DNA of 52,811 nucleotides from Novosphingobium beihaiense (GTDB lineage: Bacteria > Pseudomonadota > Alphaproteobacteria > Sphingomonadales > Sphingomonadaceae), in the NCBI RefSeq assembly GCF_022832375.1, contig NZ_JALHLG010000036.1, positions 1-52,811 on the forward strand. The letters are read 5' to 3'. The position numbers and the translations under genes are program-made. The notes beneath the pieces are model-generated. The model saw only the letters and a program-made list of their open reading frames with translations, did not search any database and was not told where the DNA came from. Positions 1-8,210 of this stretch are shown here, piece by piece. Numbering within the stretch: the first letter of the stretch is position 1; every line of letters begins with the position of its first letter.

Positions 1-113
1 GTGGCGGCGGCTGGGGAGGCGGCGGCGGCTTCGGGGGCGGCTTCGGCGGCGGAGGCGGCTTTTCCGGCGGCGGCGGCAGCTTCGGCGGCGGCGGTTCGAG
101 CGGCAGCTGGTAA
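1..113 (+). CDS. TPM-domain (YgcG-like) protein, C-terminal end only
   Basis: The reading frame is open from the window edge and ends with TAA at 111-113. The visible 36 residues are a glycine-rich tail of GGGG, GGF and SGGGG units ending in SSGSW. Tails like this close YgcG/TPM-domain membrane proteins. The TPM gene that follows 11 bp downstream on the same strand supports that reading. The start and catalytic domain lie outside the window, so the family call rests on the tail and the neighbour. An alanine-rich reading of the same bases in another frame is an artefact of GGC/GCG repeats. Confidence 0.6.
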   Translation, partial: GGGWGGGGGFGGGFGGGGGFSGGGGSFGGGGSSGSW

Positions 114-124
114 GGGAGACAGCC

Positions 125-808
125 ATGACCCCGACTACCTATCTCTCGGCGGACGATCACGCGAAGATCAGCGCCGCCGTGGCTGAGGCCGAACTGCAGA
201 GCGCGGGCGAGATCGTCACGATCCTGGCCGACCGGTCCGATGGCTATACCGACGTCCAGCTCGCCTGGTCGTCGGCAGCCTCGCTGCTGGCGCTGTGCGT
301 GCTTGTCATCACGCCGGGCTTCTATCTCGGCCTCTACGATCACCTGCTGGCCGACTGGGGCCACGAATGGACGCCGCGCGCGATCATTTCGCTGGCGGCG
401 GCTATGGCCGCGCTGAGCTTTGGCGTGGTGTTCCTCGTCCAGTACTGGCAGCCGCTCAAGTTCCGGCTGATCCCGGCGGCGGTGAAGACCGCGCGCGTGC
501 ATGACCGCGCCGTCCGCGCTTTCCGCATCGGTGCCGAGCAACGCACCATGGGGCGCACCGGCGTGCTGATCTACCTTTCGATGCGCGAACACCGCGCCGA
601 AATCGTCGCCGACGAAGCGATTGCCACCAAGGTCGATCCACAAGTCTGGGGCGATGCCATGGCAGCCATGCTTACTCATGTGCGCGAGGGCCGGATCGCC
701 GACGGCATGTGCGCCGCGATCGGCAAAGTGGGCGCGATCGTCGCGCCGCACTTCCCGCGCGCGGACGACGATGTGAACGAACTTCCCGACAGACTGATCG
801 AGGTATGA
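125..808 (+). CDS. TPM-domain membrane protein
   Basis: A 227-residue protein. Two hydrophobic segments (about residues 53-72 and 86-107) interrupt a soluble region that begins LQSAGEIVTI and resumes with RTMGRTGVLIYLSMREHRAEIVAD. The GVLIYLS...R..E element is typical of the TPM fold. TPM proteins are linked to photosystem II repair phosphatases in plants, but the role of bacterial versions is poorly known. AGGGAGAC lies just before the ATG. The gene follows a glycine-rich TPM protein, and its stop overlaps the start of the NUDIX gene (ATGA), so the three are probably co-transcribed. The two TPM proteins may act together at the membrane (inference). Confidence 0.75.
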   Translation: MTPTTYLSADDHAKISAAVAEAELQSAGEIVTILADRSDGYTDVQLAWSSAASLLALCVLVITPGFYLGLYDHLLADWGHEWTPRAIISLAAAMAALSFGVVFLVQYWQPLKFRLIPAAVKTARVHDRAVRAFRIGAEQRTMGRTGVLIYLSMREHRAEIVADEAIATKVDPQVWGDAMAAMLTHVREGRIADGMCAAIGKVGAIVAPHFPRADDDVNELPDRLIEV

Positions 809-1380
809 ATCGAGCTATGACAGGCGTGAGCGAAGATCTGGCCGACCACTACGATGCCGGTAAACCCGAAGAGATCATGTGGGAGGGCCGCTTCATAACG
901 GCCAAGCGGCGCGGCAAGTGGGAATATGTCGGCCGCGCGCGCGGCATCCATGCGGCGGTGATCCTGGCGGTCGATGCCGAGGATCACGTGATCCTCGTCG
1001 ATCAGTACCGCGTGCCGCTGGGCAGGCGCTGCATGGAACTGCCCGCCGGGCTGGTGGGCGATCATGACGATGTCGCCGGGGAAGACGCCAGCGTCGCCGC
1101 CCTGCGCGAGCTGGAAGAGGAAACCGGCTACCGGGCGGGCCGCATGGAAGACCTCGGCGAGTTCTTCTCCTCGCCCGGCATGGTCAGCGAAAGCTTCACC
1201 CTGTTCCGCGCCCACGATCTGGTGAAAGTGGGCGAAGGCGGCGGTGTCGACAGCGAGGACATCGTGGTCCACCGCGTGCCGCTCGCGCAGATCGGCGAGG
1301 CCGTGGCGGGCTGGCGTGCCGAAGGTTACGCCATCGACGTGAAGATGCTGATGCTGCTGGGCGCGAAGCTGCTCGGCTGA
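805..1380 (+). CDS. NUDIX hydrolase, ADP-ribose pyrophosphatase-like
   Basis: A 191-residue protein that should hydrolyse a nucleoside diphosphate linked to another group; ADP-ribose or a nucleotide sugar is likely. ELPAG (78-82) followed by RELEEETGY (101-109) forms the NUDIX box. The Glu pair in REL-EEE binds Mg2+. QYR (67-69) is typical of the ADP-ribose pyrophosphatase branch. The first glycine of the box is separated from the first glutamate by seven residues instead of five, a small loop expansion. The start ATG at 805 overlaps the preceding TGA, indicating translational coupling; ATG at 817 is an alternative. Confidence 0.85.
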   Translation: MNRAMTGVSEDLADHYDAGKPEEIMWEGRFITAKRRGKWEYVGRARGIHAAVILAVDAEDHVILVDQYRVPLGRRCMELPAGLVGDHDDVAGEDASVAALRELEEETGYRAGRMEDLGEFFSSPGMVSESFTLFRAHDLVKVGEGGGVDSEDIVVHRVPLAQIGEAVAGWRAEGYAIDVKMLMLLGAKLLG

Positions 1381-1401
1381 CGCATCGGGCGGGCAAAGAT
1401 C

Positions 1402-1677
1402 ATGGACTTCTTCGGCTTCGCTATTGGTATTTTAAGCCTCGTTTCAGGCATTCCGATGGCTCTATGGCCCCATCGCAAGCGGAAAGCCGCCGAAGCCGCA
1501 TGGAGCGAGCGTCTCGCTCAACTGGATGCTGGGGCTGAGGAAACCTTTTTTGAAGAACGCCGCTCTCTGCTGGCCTATCCGCCTTACAAGTCAGACCGCA
1601 AAATGCGGGCAGCGGGTATCTTCCTTGTCCTGTGCGGGATCGCCATGATCACGCTGTCCATCACCGAGACAGGGTAA
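1402..1677 (+). CDS. small two-helix membrane protein, unknown function
   Basis: A 91-residue protein with a hydrophobic stretch at about residues 4-23 and another at 71-87, separated by a charged loop with KRKAAEAAW and EETFFEERR. No family is recognised. It lies 21 bp after the NUDIX gene, and its stop TAA overlaps the ATG of the next gene (TAATG). This is good evidence that it is translated and coupled to that gene. Both termini probably lie on the same side of the membrane (inference). Confidence 0.6.
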   Translation: MDFFGFAIGILSLVSGIPMALWPHRKRKAAEAAWSERLAQLDAGAEETFFEERRSLLAYPPYKSDRKMRAAGIFLVLCGIAMITLSITETG

Positions 1678-1886
1678 TGCGCACCCGCCCCGGCATCTGC
1701 CGCCGCAAGGTCCGCTACGCGAGCGAGGACGCGGCGCTGGAAGCTGCGGCAAAGGCGCCCTTCCCGCTGCGCCCCTACCGCTGCGGGCTGTGCCGCCAGT
1801 ATCACCTGACCAGCCGCACCAAGGGGATGAAGCTGCCGCGTTTCGAAATCGAACGGCGGCGGGGGCTCAGAGAGCCAGCACCATGA
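1677..1886 (+). CDS. small Cys/His-containing basic protein, unknown
   Basis: A 69-residue protein starting at the ATG that overlaps the previous stop as TAATG. It is rich in Arg and Lys and carries YRCGLCRQYHLT, a CxxC followed by His, resembling half of a zinc ribbon; an earlier Cys follows PGI. No family is named with confidence. The last 20 bp overlap the end of the GNAT gene on the opposite strand (tail-to-tail). It closes the plus-strand run that begins with the TPM genes. Confidence 0.6.
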   Translation: MRTRPGICRRKVRYASEDAALEAAAKAPFPLRPYRCGLCRQYHLTSRTKGMKLPRFEIERRRGLREPAP

Positions 1887-2319
1887 ACTGGTTGTGCGGG
1901 CTGGGCTGGTAGTCCGCGAAAGCCGCGCAATTGACGAAGCCGGACCGCCGGTAGAGCCCGATCGCCGGTTCGTGCAGCGGCGCGGTGCCGGTTTCCAGAT
2001 AGAGTTCGCGATATCCGCGCTGCCGGGCTTCGGCGATGACGTGGTCCATCAGCGCCCGGCCCACGCCGGAACCGCGCGCGGATGGGGCGGCCCGCATCGA
2101 TTTGACTTCGCCCAGACCGGCGCCGAGATGCTTGAGGGCCGCGAAGCCCGCCAGCTCGTCCTCCCGCCAAGCGGTCCAGAACGTGACATCGGGGGATGAG
2201 AGCCCGCTCGCATCGAGCGCGAAAGCGTGCTCGCCCATCACGCCGCGAAGCTCCTCAAGATGAAAGGCAAGCAGACCGGAAACATGCGGCGCGGCCGGAT
2301 CGTCTTGCCTGATATTCAC
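1867..2319 (-). CDS. GNAT family N-acetyltransferase
   Basis: A 150-residue protein. The acetyl-CoA binding signature is present as VKSMRAAPSARGSGVGRALM (the R/QxxGxG/A loop), followed by a helix and ETG. The C-terminal LYRRSGF is the usual GNAT motif B. The substrate cannot be told. The start is taken as GTG at 2319, giving the N-terminus MNIRQDD that is common in the family, with GGAAAGGG upstream. Upstream codons would run into mmsB. It is the last gene of the minus-strand valine operon, 25 bp after mmsB. Confidence 0.8.
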   Translation of the reverse strand: MNIRQDDPAAPHVSGLLAFHLEELRGVMGEHAFALDASGLSSPDVTFWTAWREDELAGFAALKHLGAGLGEVKSMRAAPSARGSGVGRALMDHVIAEARQRGYRELYLETGTAPLHEPAIGLYRRSGFVNCAAFADYQPSPHNQFMVLAL

Positions 2320-2344
2320 CCGATGCCCTTTCCGCAGCACGCCT

Positions 2345-3217
2345 TCACAACGTCGTGAAGATCGCGCCGAAGTCCTTGCCGCCATTGCCTGCCTCGACAA
2401 AGGCCTTGTAGATTTCCAGCGCATGTTCGCCGAGCGGAACCTTGGCATCCGTGTCGTGCGCGCTGCCGATCGCCAGCCCCAGATCCTTGAGCATCAGCGC
2501 CGAGGCGAAGCCGCCCTCGTAACCGTTGTCCGCCGGGCTCGCCGCGCCGATGCCCGGAACCGGGGTATAGTCGTTGAGCGACCAGCAATAGCCCGTCGAC
2601 TTCGAGCTGATCTCATAGAATTTCTGCGGGTCCAGCCCGGCCTTCTCCGCCAGCGCCATCGCCTCGCAAGTGCCGATCATGTGGATCGCCAGCAGCATGT
2701 TGTTGCACATCTTGGCAGCCTGCCCGCTGCCGGCCTGCCCGGCATGGATCACCGCCTTGGCCATCGGCTCCAGCACCTTCTCCGCCTGTGCGAAAGCCTC
2801 CTCCGAGCCGCCGACCATGAACGTCAGCGTGCCGCCGTTCGCGGCCGCGATGCCGCCCGAGACCGGGGCATCGACCATCGTATAGCCCGCCTCCCCGGCG
2901 AGCCCGGCCACTTCGCGCGCGGTGGCGACATCGATGGTCGAGCAATCGAGGAACAGCGCGCCCTTGGGCGCCTTGCCGATCACGTCGCCAGTATAGACCG
3001 ATTTCACGATCTGGCCGTTGGGCAGCATGGTGACGACCGCATCCGCCCCGGCGACGGCTTCGGCAACGGTGGCGAAGGTCTCGCAGCCGTTGTCCTTCGC
3101 CCTGGCCAGCGCTTCTTCTGAAAGATCGAAGGCACGGACCTTGTGCCCCGCCTTCACGAGGTTCACGGCCATGCCGCCCCCCATATTGCCAAGGCCGATG
3201 AACGCGATCGTCTTCAT
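2345..3217 (-). CDS. mmsB: 3-hydroxyisobutyrate dehydrogenase
   Basis: A 290-residue NAD-dependent dehydrogenase that oxidises 3-hydroxyisobutyrate to methylmalonate semialdehyde in valine breakdown. Residues 8-13 (GLGNMG) form the nucleotide-binding loop. DAPVSGG (116-122) is the substrate signature, and K169 in GSGQAAKMCNN is the catalytic lysine. Length is typical. The ATG overlaps the stop of the small membrane-protein gene upstream (ATGA), and GGGAGAA precedes it. With the acyl-CoA dehydrogenase, hydrolase and hydratase of the same operon it completes isobutyryl-CoA to methylmalonate semialdehyde. No mmsA (semialdehyde dehydrogenase) is present in the window. Confidence 0.93.
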   Translation of the reverse strand: MKTIAFIGLGNMGGGMAVNLVKAGHKVRAFDLSEEALARAKDNGCETFATVAEAVAGADAVVTMLPNGQIVKSVYTGDVIGKAPKGALFLDCSTIDVATAREVAGLAGEAGYTMVDAPVSGGIAAANGGTLTFMVGGSEEAFAQAEKVLEPMAKAVIHAGQAGSGQAAKMCNNMLLAIHMIGTCEAMALAEKAGLDPQKFYEISSKSTGYCWSLNDYTPVPGIGAASPADNGYEGGFASALMLKDLGLAIGSAHDTDAKVPLGEHALEIYKAFVEAGNGGKDFGAIFTTL

Positions 3218-3474
3218 GTCATTCTCCCAAGTTCGTTGATCAGCATCGCCAGCGCCAGAAACAGGAACAATGGGCCAAAAACAGACGCAAAAGCGATGTG
3301 AAACTTGTGCAGAAGCCGATCGATCCATGACGGCGGAAGAGGGTCTTCTCCCGCCGCCTTCAGGATCGCAGCCTCCAGCAGACTTATCTTTTCTTCACCG
3401 CGATGCCGCCAATTGAGGACAGACACCCAAGTCAGGAATGCCCCGAACACCGCAAAGAAAAAGGCAGCAATCAC
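3214..3474 (-). CDS. 86-residue membrane protein inside the valine operon
   Basis: Starts at GTG 3474, whose last bases overlap the TGA of the enoyl-CoA hydratase gene (GTGA). Its own TGA overlaps the mmsB start (ATGA). These two 4-bp overlaps are the best evidence that it is a real gene. Hydrophobic helices lie at about residues 2-20 and 60-79, with a charged middle containing [21 protein letters not shown]. No family is recognised. It may anchor or regulate the pathway enzymes, but that is only inferred from position. Confidence 0.65.
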   Translation of the reverse strand: MIAAFFFAVFGAFLTWVSVLNWRHRGEEKISLLEAAILKAAGEDPLPPSWIDRLLHKFHIAFASVFGPLFLFLALAMLINELGRMT

Positions 3475-4253
3475 CTGCCCTTCCAGACGCCCGGCCGCTT
3501 CTCGACGAAAGCCTTCATGCCTTCGGCCTTGTCTTCCGTGGCGGTCAGCACCTGGAACATGCGGCGCTCCATGACGAGGCCGGTGTCGAGCGTGGTCTCG
3601 AACGCCATGTCGACCAGTTCCTTGTTCATCATCGCGGCAAGCGGCGGCATCGCGGCGATGGTCTCGGCGGCCTTCATCGCTTCTTCCAGCAGCTTGTCCG
3701 CCGGAACCACGCGGCTGACTAACCCTGAGCGCTCGGCTTCGGCGGCGTCCATCATGCGGCCGGTCAGGCACATGTCCATCGCCTTGGCCTTGCCGACCGC
3801 GCGGGTGAGGCGCTGCGAGCCGCCCATGCCCGGCGCCACGCCCAGCTTGACTTCGGGCTGGCCGAACTTCGCGGTTTCCGAGGCGATGATGAAGTCCGCC
3901 ATCATCGCCACTTCGCAGCCGCCGCCCAGCGCAAAGCCATTGACCGCCGCGATCCACGGCTTACGCACTACCTTCACAAGCTGGTTGGTCCAGCCGGAGA
4001 AGAAATCCTGCGCATAGAACTCGGCGCCGGACTTGTCCGCCATCTCCTTGATGTCGGCCCCGGCGGCGAAAGCCTTGTCGCCCGATCCGGTCACGACCGC
4101 GCAGAGCTGCGAGGCGTCCGCCTCGAACTTGCCGAAGGCATCGATCATGTCGGCCAGCACTTGCGCGTTCAGCGCATTGAGCGCCTGCGGGCGGTTGAGC
4201 GTGATCAGGGTGACGGCACCCTTCTGTTCGACCAGGATCGTTTCGTAGCTCAT
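3471..4253 (-). CDS. enoyl-CoA hydratase (valine pathway)
   Basis: A 260-residue crotonase. AGADIKEM (64-71) forms the oxyanion-hole strand. E114 in GGGCEVAM and E134 in GQPEVKLG are the two catalytic glutamates of true hydratases. It would hydrate methacrylyl-CoA to 3-hydroxyisobutyryl-CoA here; a role with straight-chain enoyl-CoA is also possible. It lies 11 bp after the YunG-like gene and overlaps the following membrane-protein gene by 4 bp. Operon position between the hydrolase and mmsB supports the valine assignment. Confidence 0.92.
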   Translation of the reverse strand: MSYETILVEQKGAVTLITLNRPQALNALNAQVLADMIDAFGKFEADASQLCAVVTGSGDKAFAAGADIKEMADKSGAEFYAQDFFSGWTNQLVKVVRKPWIAAVNGFALGGGCEVAMMADFIIASETAKFGQPEVKLGVAPGMGGSQRLTRAVGKAKAMDMCLTGRMMDAAEAERSGLVSRVVPADKLLEEAMKAAETIAAMPPLAAMMNKELVDMAFETTLDTGLVMERRMFQVLTATEDKAEGMKAFVEKRPGVWKGR

Positions 4254-4264
4254 GGTGATGTCCT

Positions 4265-4621
4265 TCAGGTGTTCGCTTCGATGTTGGCGATCAGTGCCGC
4301 GAGATGGGCAGCGCTGGCGTGTTCATGCGCTTCTTCGCGCGAAGTCGGCGTGTTGTCGTAGGGGATCGGCTCGTCGAACTGGTCCGTGGCCAGATCCCAA
4401 TACCGTCCGTCGATCAGGTTGTAGAAGTGAGTCCCGCCCTGGGTCTTGCTCTTGCAGATGTCTCCGCCGAAGTAATGCTGCACGGCCAATGCCGTTACCG
4501 CGCACTGGTTGAGGCAGGGATTGGCCGGATCGAACGCATCGGGGATCGTCTCGGCCGACCACGCCTGCTTGACGACGTGATAGAGCTCTATGGGCGAGGC
4601 AAAAGTCACAGCGGCGTCCAT
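4265..4621 (-). CDS. YunG-like protein
   Basis: A 118-residue protein with [18 protein letters not shown] followed by [39 protein letters not shown] and a C-terminal Glu/His/Ala-rich helix. The Cys in NQCAV together with GGTHFYN and [10 protein letters not shown] matches the YunG family, whose function is unknown; the Cys-His-Asp arrangement resembles a papain-like fold (inference). The ATG at 4621 lies inside the end of the upstream hydrolase gene (16 bp overlap), so translation is probably coupled. Why such a protein sits in the valine operon is unclear. Confidence 0.75.
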   Translation of the reverse strand: MDAAVTFASPIELYHVVKQAWSAETIPDAFDPANPCLNQCAVTALAVQHYFGGDICKSKTQGGTHFYNLIDGRYWDLATDQFDEPIPYDNTPTSREEAHEHASAAHLAALIANIEANT

Positions 4622-5649
4622 TCCTCGTTCTCCGGCAAGGGCGCGAAGATCGCATCCAGCATGTCGTCGGTCACGCCTTCGGGTGTGGCGGGGTTCCATT
4701 TCGGCGCCTGATCCTTGTCGACGATCACCGCGCGCACGCCCTCGGCAAAGTCGGGCAGGACGATCACGCGGCTGCCCATGCGGTATTCCATCGCCATATT
4801 CTGTGCGAAAGTTTCCAGCTTCGCGGATTCGGCAAGCTGGCGCAGCGAAACCTTGCAGGCCTGCGGGCTCTTGGTGCGCAGCGAGGCCAGTTCCTTGTCC
4901 GCCCACTCGCTGCCTTCCGCATCGAGCGAGGCCAGGACTTCCTCCAGCCTGTCGAAAGCGAAGTGCTTGCGGATCTGCGCGGCCTGTCCGGCAACCGCCG
5001 GTTCGGGCGGGTTGACCGCCAGCGCGCCCAGCACGCCCGCGATCTCGTGCCCCGCGGCGATGCGGCGCTTGGCTTCGGCCAGTTCCTCGCTCGGCAGGTA
5101 GTGCGAGGCGAGACCGGCCCAGAGGCATTCCTCCCCCTTCAGCCGCGCGCCGGTGAGCGCGAGGAACTGGCCCACGCGCCCCTCCAGCCGCGAGAGATAC
5201 CAGCCGCCGCCCACGTCCGGAAACAGGCCGATGCCGGTTTCGGGCATGGCGAAGCGGGTGTTCTCCGTCGCCACGCGGTATTTCGCGGGCTGGGAAATCC
5301 CCACGCCGCCGCCCATGGTGATCCCGTCCATGAACGCGACCACCGGCTTTTCATACGTGAAGAGCTGATGGTTGAGCCGGTATTCCGCGAAGAAGAACTG
5401 CCGCCCGGCGACGCCGCCATCCTCCAGCGCCGACTGGCGCAGCAGGTTGATGTCGCCCCCCGAGCAGAAGCCGCGCCCCTCGGAATGATCGAGGATCACG
5501 ACCTGCACTTCGGGATCGGCAGCCCAGCGGGTGAGCACTTCGCTCATCCCCTCGCACATGCCCAGCGTCAGCGCATGGATCGCCTTGGGCCGGTTCAGCG
5601 AAATGATGCCCGCAACGCCCTCGCGCCGGATCAGCAGCTCATCCGTCAT
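4606..5649 (-). CDS. 3-hydroxyisobutyryl-CoA hydrolase
   Basis: A 347-residue crotonase-family thioesterase, longer than a plain hydratase as expected for HIBYL-CoA hydrolase. It releases 3-hydroxyisobutyrate from its CoA ester in valine catabolism. FCSGGDI (61-67) forms the oxyanion strand. GGGVG (113-117) lacks the first hydratase glutamate, and PETGIGLFPDVGG (136-148) carries the E137/D145 pair of the hydrolases. It lies 19 bp after the acyl-CoA dehydrogenase, and its end overlaps the YunG-like gene. Confidence 0.9.
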   Translation of the reverse strand: MTDELLIRREGVAGIISLNRPKAIHALTLGMCEGMSEVLTRWAADPEVQVVILDHSEGRGFCSGGDINLLRQSALEDGGVAGRQFFFAEYRLNHQLFTYEKPVVAFMDGITMGGGVGISQPAKYRVATENTRFAMPETGIGLFPDVGGGWYLSRLEGRVGQFLALTGARLKGEECLWAGLASHYLPSEELAEAKRRIAAGHEIAGVLGALAVNPPEPAVAGQAAQIRKHFAFDRLEEVLASLDAEGSEWADKELASLRTKSPQACKVSLRQLAESAKLETFAQNMAMEYRMGSRVIVLPDFAEGVRAVIVDKDQAPKWNPATPEGVTDDMLDAIFAPLPENEEWTPL

Positions 5650-5668
5650 GATTTCAGCAATCCCCCCG

Positions 5669-6811
5669 TTACTTCAGCAGATCGCGCCCGATGATCATGC
5701 GCATGACCTCGTTGGTGCCTTCGAGGATACGGTGGACGCGCAAGTCGCGCCAGAAGCGCTCGATCGGATAGTCGCGCAAGTAGCCGTAGCCGCCGAACAT
5801 CTGCAGCGCGCGGTCCACCACCGAGGAGCCGGTGTCGCTCGCCATCATCTTGGCCATGGCGGCAAAGCGCGTCTTGTCCGGCGCGCCTGCCGTCACCTTG
5901 GCGGCGGCGAGGTAGAGCAGCGCGCGGGCCGCTTCCAGTTCGGCGGCCATTTCGGCGAGGCGGAACTGGGTGTTCTGGAACTCGGCGATCGGCTGATCGA
6001 ACTGCTTACGGTCCTTCACGTACTGCACCGCCTCGTCGAGGCAGCGCTGCGCGCCGCCCAGCGAGCAGGCGCCGATGTTGAGGCGCCCGCCGTCAAGCCC
6101 GGCCATCGCGAACTTGAAGCCGTCCCCCTCGGCGCCGACGCGGTTCTCGACCGGGACGCGCACGTCCTCGAAAATCACCTGCGCGGTAGGCGAGGCATTC
6201 CAGCCCAGCTTCTTTTCCGGCGCGCCGAAGCTGAGGCCGGGCGTGTCCTTGTCCACAATGAAGCAGGACACCCCGCGCGACTTGTGCTCGCCGGTGCGGG
6301 CCATGACCGCATAGACGTCGTTATAACCGCCGCCCGAAATGAACTGCTTGGTGCCGTTCAGCACATAGTGATCGCCCTCCAGCCGGGCAGACGTCTTGAG
6401 CGCCGCCGCGTCCGAGCCCGAGCCGGGTTCGGTGAGGCAGTAGGAACCGATCTTCTCCATCGTCACCAGATCGGGCAGATAGCGGTCCTTGAGCTGCTGA
6501 TCGGCAAAGGTGTCGATCATCCAGGCGACCATGTTGTGGATCGAGACGTAAGCGCTGGTCGCCGGGCAGCCGTAGCTCATGGCTTCCATGATCAGCGCCG
6601 CGTCGAGACGGCCCAGGCCGATGCCGCCGTTCTCTTCCGAAACGTAGATCGCGCCGAAGCCCAGCTCGCCCGCGGCCTTCCACACGTCCACCGGATAGTG
6701 GCACGTCTCGTCCCACTCGGCCGCGAAGGGCGTAATCCTGTCGGCGGTGAACTTGCGCGCGGTCTCCTGGATCGCGATCTGGTCTTCGGTCAGCCCGAAC
6801 TGTTCGGTCAT
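5669..6811 (-). CDS. acyl-CoA dehydrogenase, probable isobutyryl-CoA dehydrogenase
   Basis: A 380-residue FAD enzyme. CLTEPGSGSD (125-134) is the FAD/substrate signature, FGGYGY lies near the C-terminus, and E364 in ILEGTNEVMR is the catalytic base in its usual late position. It converts isobutyryl-CoA to methacrylyl-CoA. The substrate is inferred from the hydrolase, hydratase and mmsB that follow. It is 30 bp downstream of the lipoprotein gene, so the promoter may lie before that gene. Electrons would pass to ETF, which is not encoded here. Confidence 0.9.
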   Translation of the reverse strand: MTEQFGLTEDQIAIQETARKFTADRITPFAAEWDETCHYPVDVWKAAGELGFGAIYVSEENGGIGLGRLDAALIMEAMSYGCPATSAYVSIHNMVAWMIDTFADQQLKDRYLPDLVTMEKIGSYCLTEPGSGSDAAALKTSARLEGDHYVLNGTKQFISGGGYNDVYAVMARTGEHKSRGVSCFIVDKDTPGLSFGAPEKKLGWNASPTAQVIFEDVRVPVENRVGAEGDGFKFAMAGLDGGRLNIGACSLGGAQRCLDEAVQYVKDRKQFDQPIAEFQNTQFRLAEMAAELEAARALLYLAAAKVTAGAPDKTRFAAMAKMMASDTGSSVVDRALQMFGGYGYLRDYPIERFWRDLRVHRILEGTNEVMRMIIGRDLLK

Positions 6812-6841
6812 TTCAACCCCTGTCTTTGGTAAACCTGCCGC

Positions 6842-7300
6842 TTATGGGCACTTCTGATAGGTGAGCGGTTCCGGCGCCGCGTCCGGCCCCGTGTCCTTGC
6901 GGACGAGCGTCCTGCCGCCGTCCGGCGTCGAAAGCGTAACGTCGAGAACCCAGCTCTGGCCCTCGCCCGAAAATTCGAAAGCGGCGGTGATCCGGCCGGC
7001 CTCACGCGCCTTTATAAAACCGAGTTCCGCTACGGATTCGTAGAATGTGAGTGTGTCGCCGCTGATCGTCAGCAGACCTTTGGCATCGCCCCGGCTGCTG
7101 GTGCAGTCAGCGGGAACCAGCCCCCACCGGCCCCGCAGGACCTCGGGAATACTGTTATCGGCAGCCGCCTCCACCGCCGCATCCGTTGCCTGCGCACTCG
7201 CTTCGCTGCTGGCGGCAGGTTCGGGCTCCTGCTTGCCGCCCGAACAGGCGGACAAGGCCATGGCAAGCACCATGGCGGCAATCAGCGGGGTTCTCTTCAT
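6842..7300 (-). CDS. lipoprotein, unknown function
   Basis: A 152-residue protein with a signal peptide (MKRTPLIAAMVLAMALSAC) whose lipobox LSAC gives Cys19 for lipidation. An Ala/Glu/Pro-rich linker follows. The mature domain contains IPEVLRGRWGLVPADCTSSRGDAKGLLTI and ends YQKCP, with two further Cys that may pair. WGLVPADC and similar phrases are common in sphingomonad lipoproteins of unknown role. It is the first gene of the minus-strand run leading into the valine operon, though whether it shares that function is unknown. Confidence 0.75.
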   Translation of the reverse strand: MKRTPLIAAMVLAMALSACSGGKQEPEPAASSEASAQATDAAVEAAADNSIPEVLRGRWGLVPADCTSSRGDAKGLLTISGDTLTFYESVAELGFIKAREAGRITAAFEFSGEGQSWVLDVTLSTPDGGRTLVRKDTGPDAAPEPLTYQKCP

Positions 7301-7616
7301 CGGTCATCTCCTGCGCAGCAGGCCCCGGCCTGCCGGGACACTCCGATTTGCCCCGCCCCTGCACTCTTGGCGGCGCGATGGCAAGCAATTTAAGCGCGCG
7401 GTTAAATCTACTGCAGCTGCAATCAAGCGCGGCATTCATGTTGCGATGCAGCCATTCGATTTGCGTAGGTTTCAAGGCACGTTTTTCATGACAGCGCTTG
7501 CCCTGAAACCCCGAAGAAGGCAGGAACGGCGCCGATATCGCGGTGGCGTATCCTCTCCGGCCCCGGCCCGGACCAGGCGCCCGCTGCAAGACGCAACCAG
7601 ACGGAGACCATTGCCC
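7301..7616. promoter_or_regulatory. divergent intergenic region
   Basis: A 316-bp gap between the lipoprotein gene (minus) and the flavin reductase gene (plus), so it must hold both promoters. TGCAGCTGCA at about 7413-7422 is a short perfect palindrome and a possible operator. GGAGA at 7603-7607 is the ribosome-binding site for the GTG at 7617. No clear sigma-70 boxes were found, and reading frames here look like chance. Confidence 0.4.
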
Positions 7617-8108
7617 GTGAGTGAGACAACCATCGATCCGGCCGCTTTCCGCAAAGTGCTCGGCAGCTATCCCACCGGGGTCTGCGTGATCACTGCGCTC
7701 GACGGGGAAAAGCCGGCCGGGATGGTCGTGGGCACGTTTACTTCAGTCTCGCTCGATCCGCCGCTGGTGGGCTTCTTTCCGGACAAGTCCTCCTCGTCCT
7801 GGCCGCTGATCGAGAAGGCCGGGCATTTCTGCGTCAATGTGATGGGCAGCGATCAGCAGGACGTGTGCCGCTCGGTCTCGGCGCGCGGGGCCGAAAAGTT
7901 CGTCGGCGTCGAATATGTGGTGTCGGACCACAACCTGCCGGTCATCGCCAATTCGATCGCCTGCATCGAGTGCAAGCTCTATTCCGTCACCGAAGCGGGC
8001 GACCACTGGTTCGTGCTCGGCCAGGTTCTGCGCATGGAAACCGTGCGCGAGGACGATCCGATGCTGTTCCACCGTGGCCGCTACGGCGGCTTTGCCGAAC
8101 GGATGTGA
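7617..8108 (+). CDS. flavin reductase family protein
   Basis: A 163-residue FMN-binding split-barrel protein. FRKVLGSYPTGVCVIT, the GMVVGTFTSVSLDPPLVGFF stretch and FCVNVM are diagnostic of the HpaC/ActVB-type NAD(P)H:flavin oxidoreductases. It would supply reduced flavin to an oxygenase partner. The start is GTG at 7617 with GGAGA nine bases upstream; the frame is open further upstream but without family similarity. The flavin-dependent oxidoreductase at 21444 or another enzyme of the region may be its partner (inference). Confidence 0.85.
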   Translation: MSETTIDPAAFRKVLGSYPTGVCVITALDGEKPAGMVVGTFTSVSLDPPLVGFFPDKSSSSWPLIEKAGHFCVNVMGSDQQDVCRSVSARGAEKFVGVEYVVSDHNLPVIANSIACIECKLYSVTEAGDHWFVLGQVLRMETVREDDPMLFHRGRYGGFAERM

Positions 8109-8210
8109 CGCTTTCGCCTGCGGACATCGCCTAGGCGGCTTGACTTCCCCGGGCCGGATACTGATCACGTGTTCAGCAGCTGACACAGCCACTTCGGGAG
8201 AGTCTTCACA

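Noticed and set aside
1..186. An alanine-rich protein in frame 1 at the window start
   Set aside because: It is a shifted reading of a glycine codon repeat; the glycine-rich frame ending at 113 fits a TPM protein and the next gene starts at 125.
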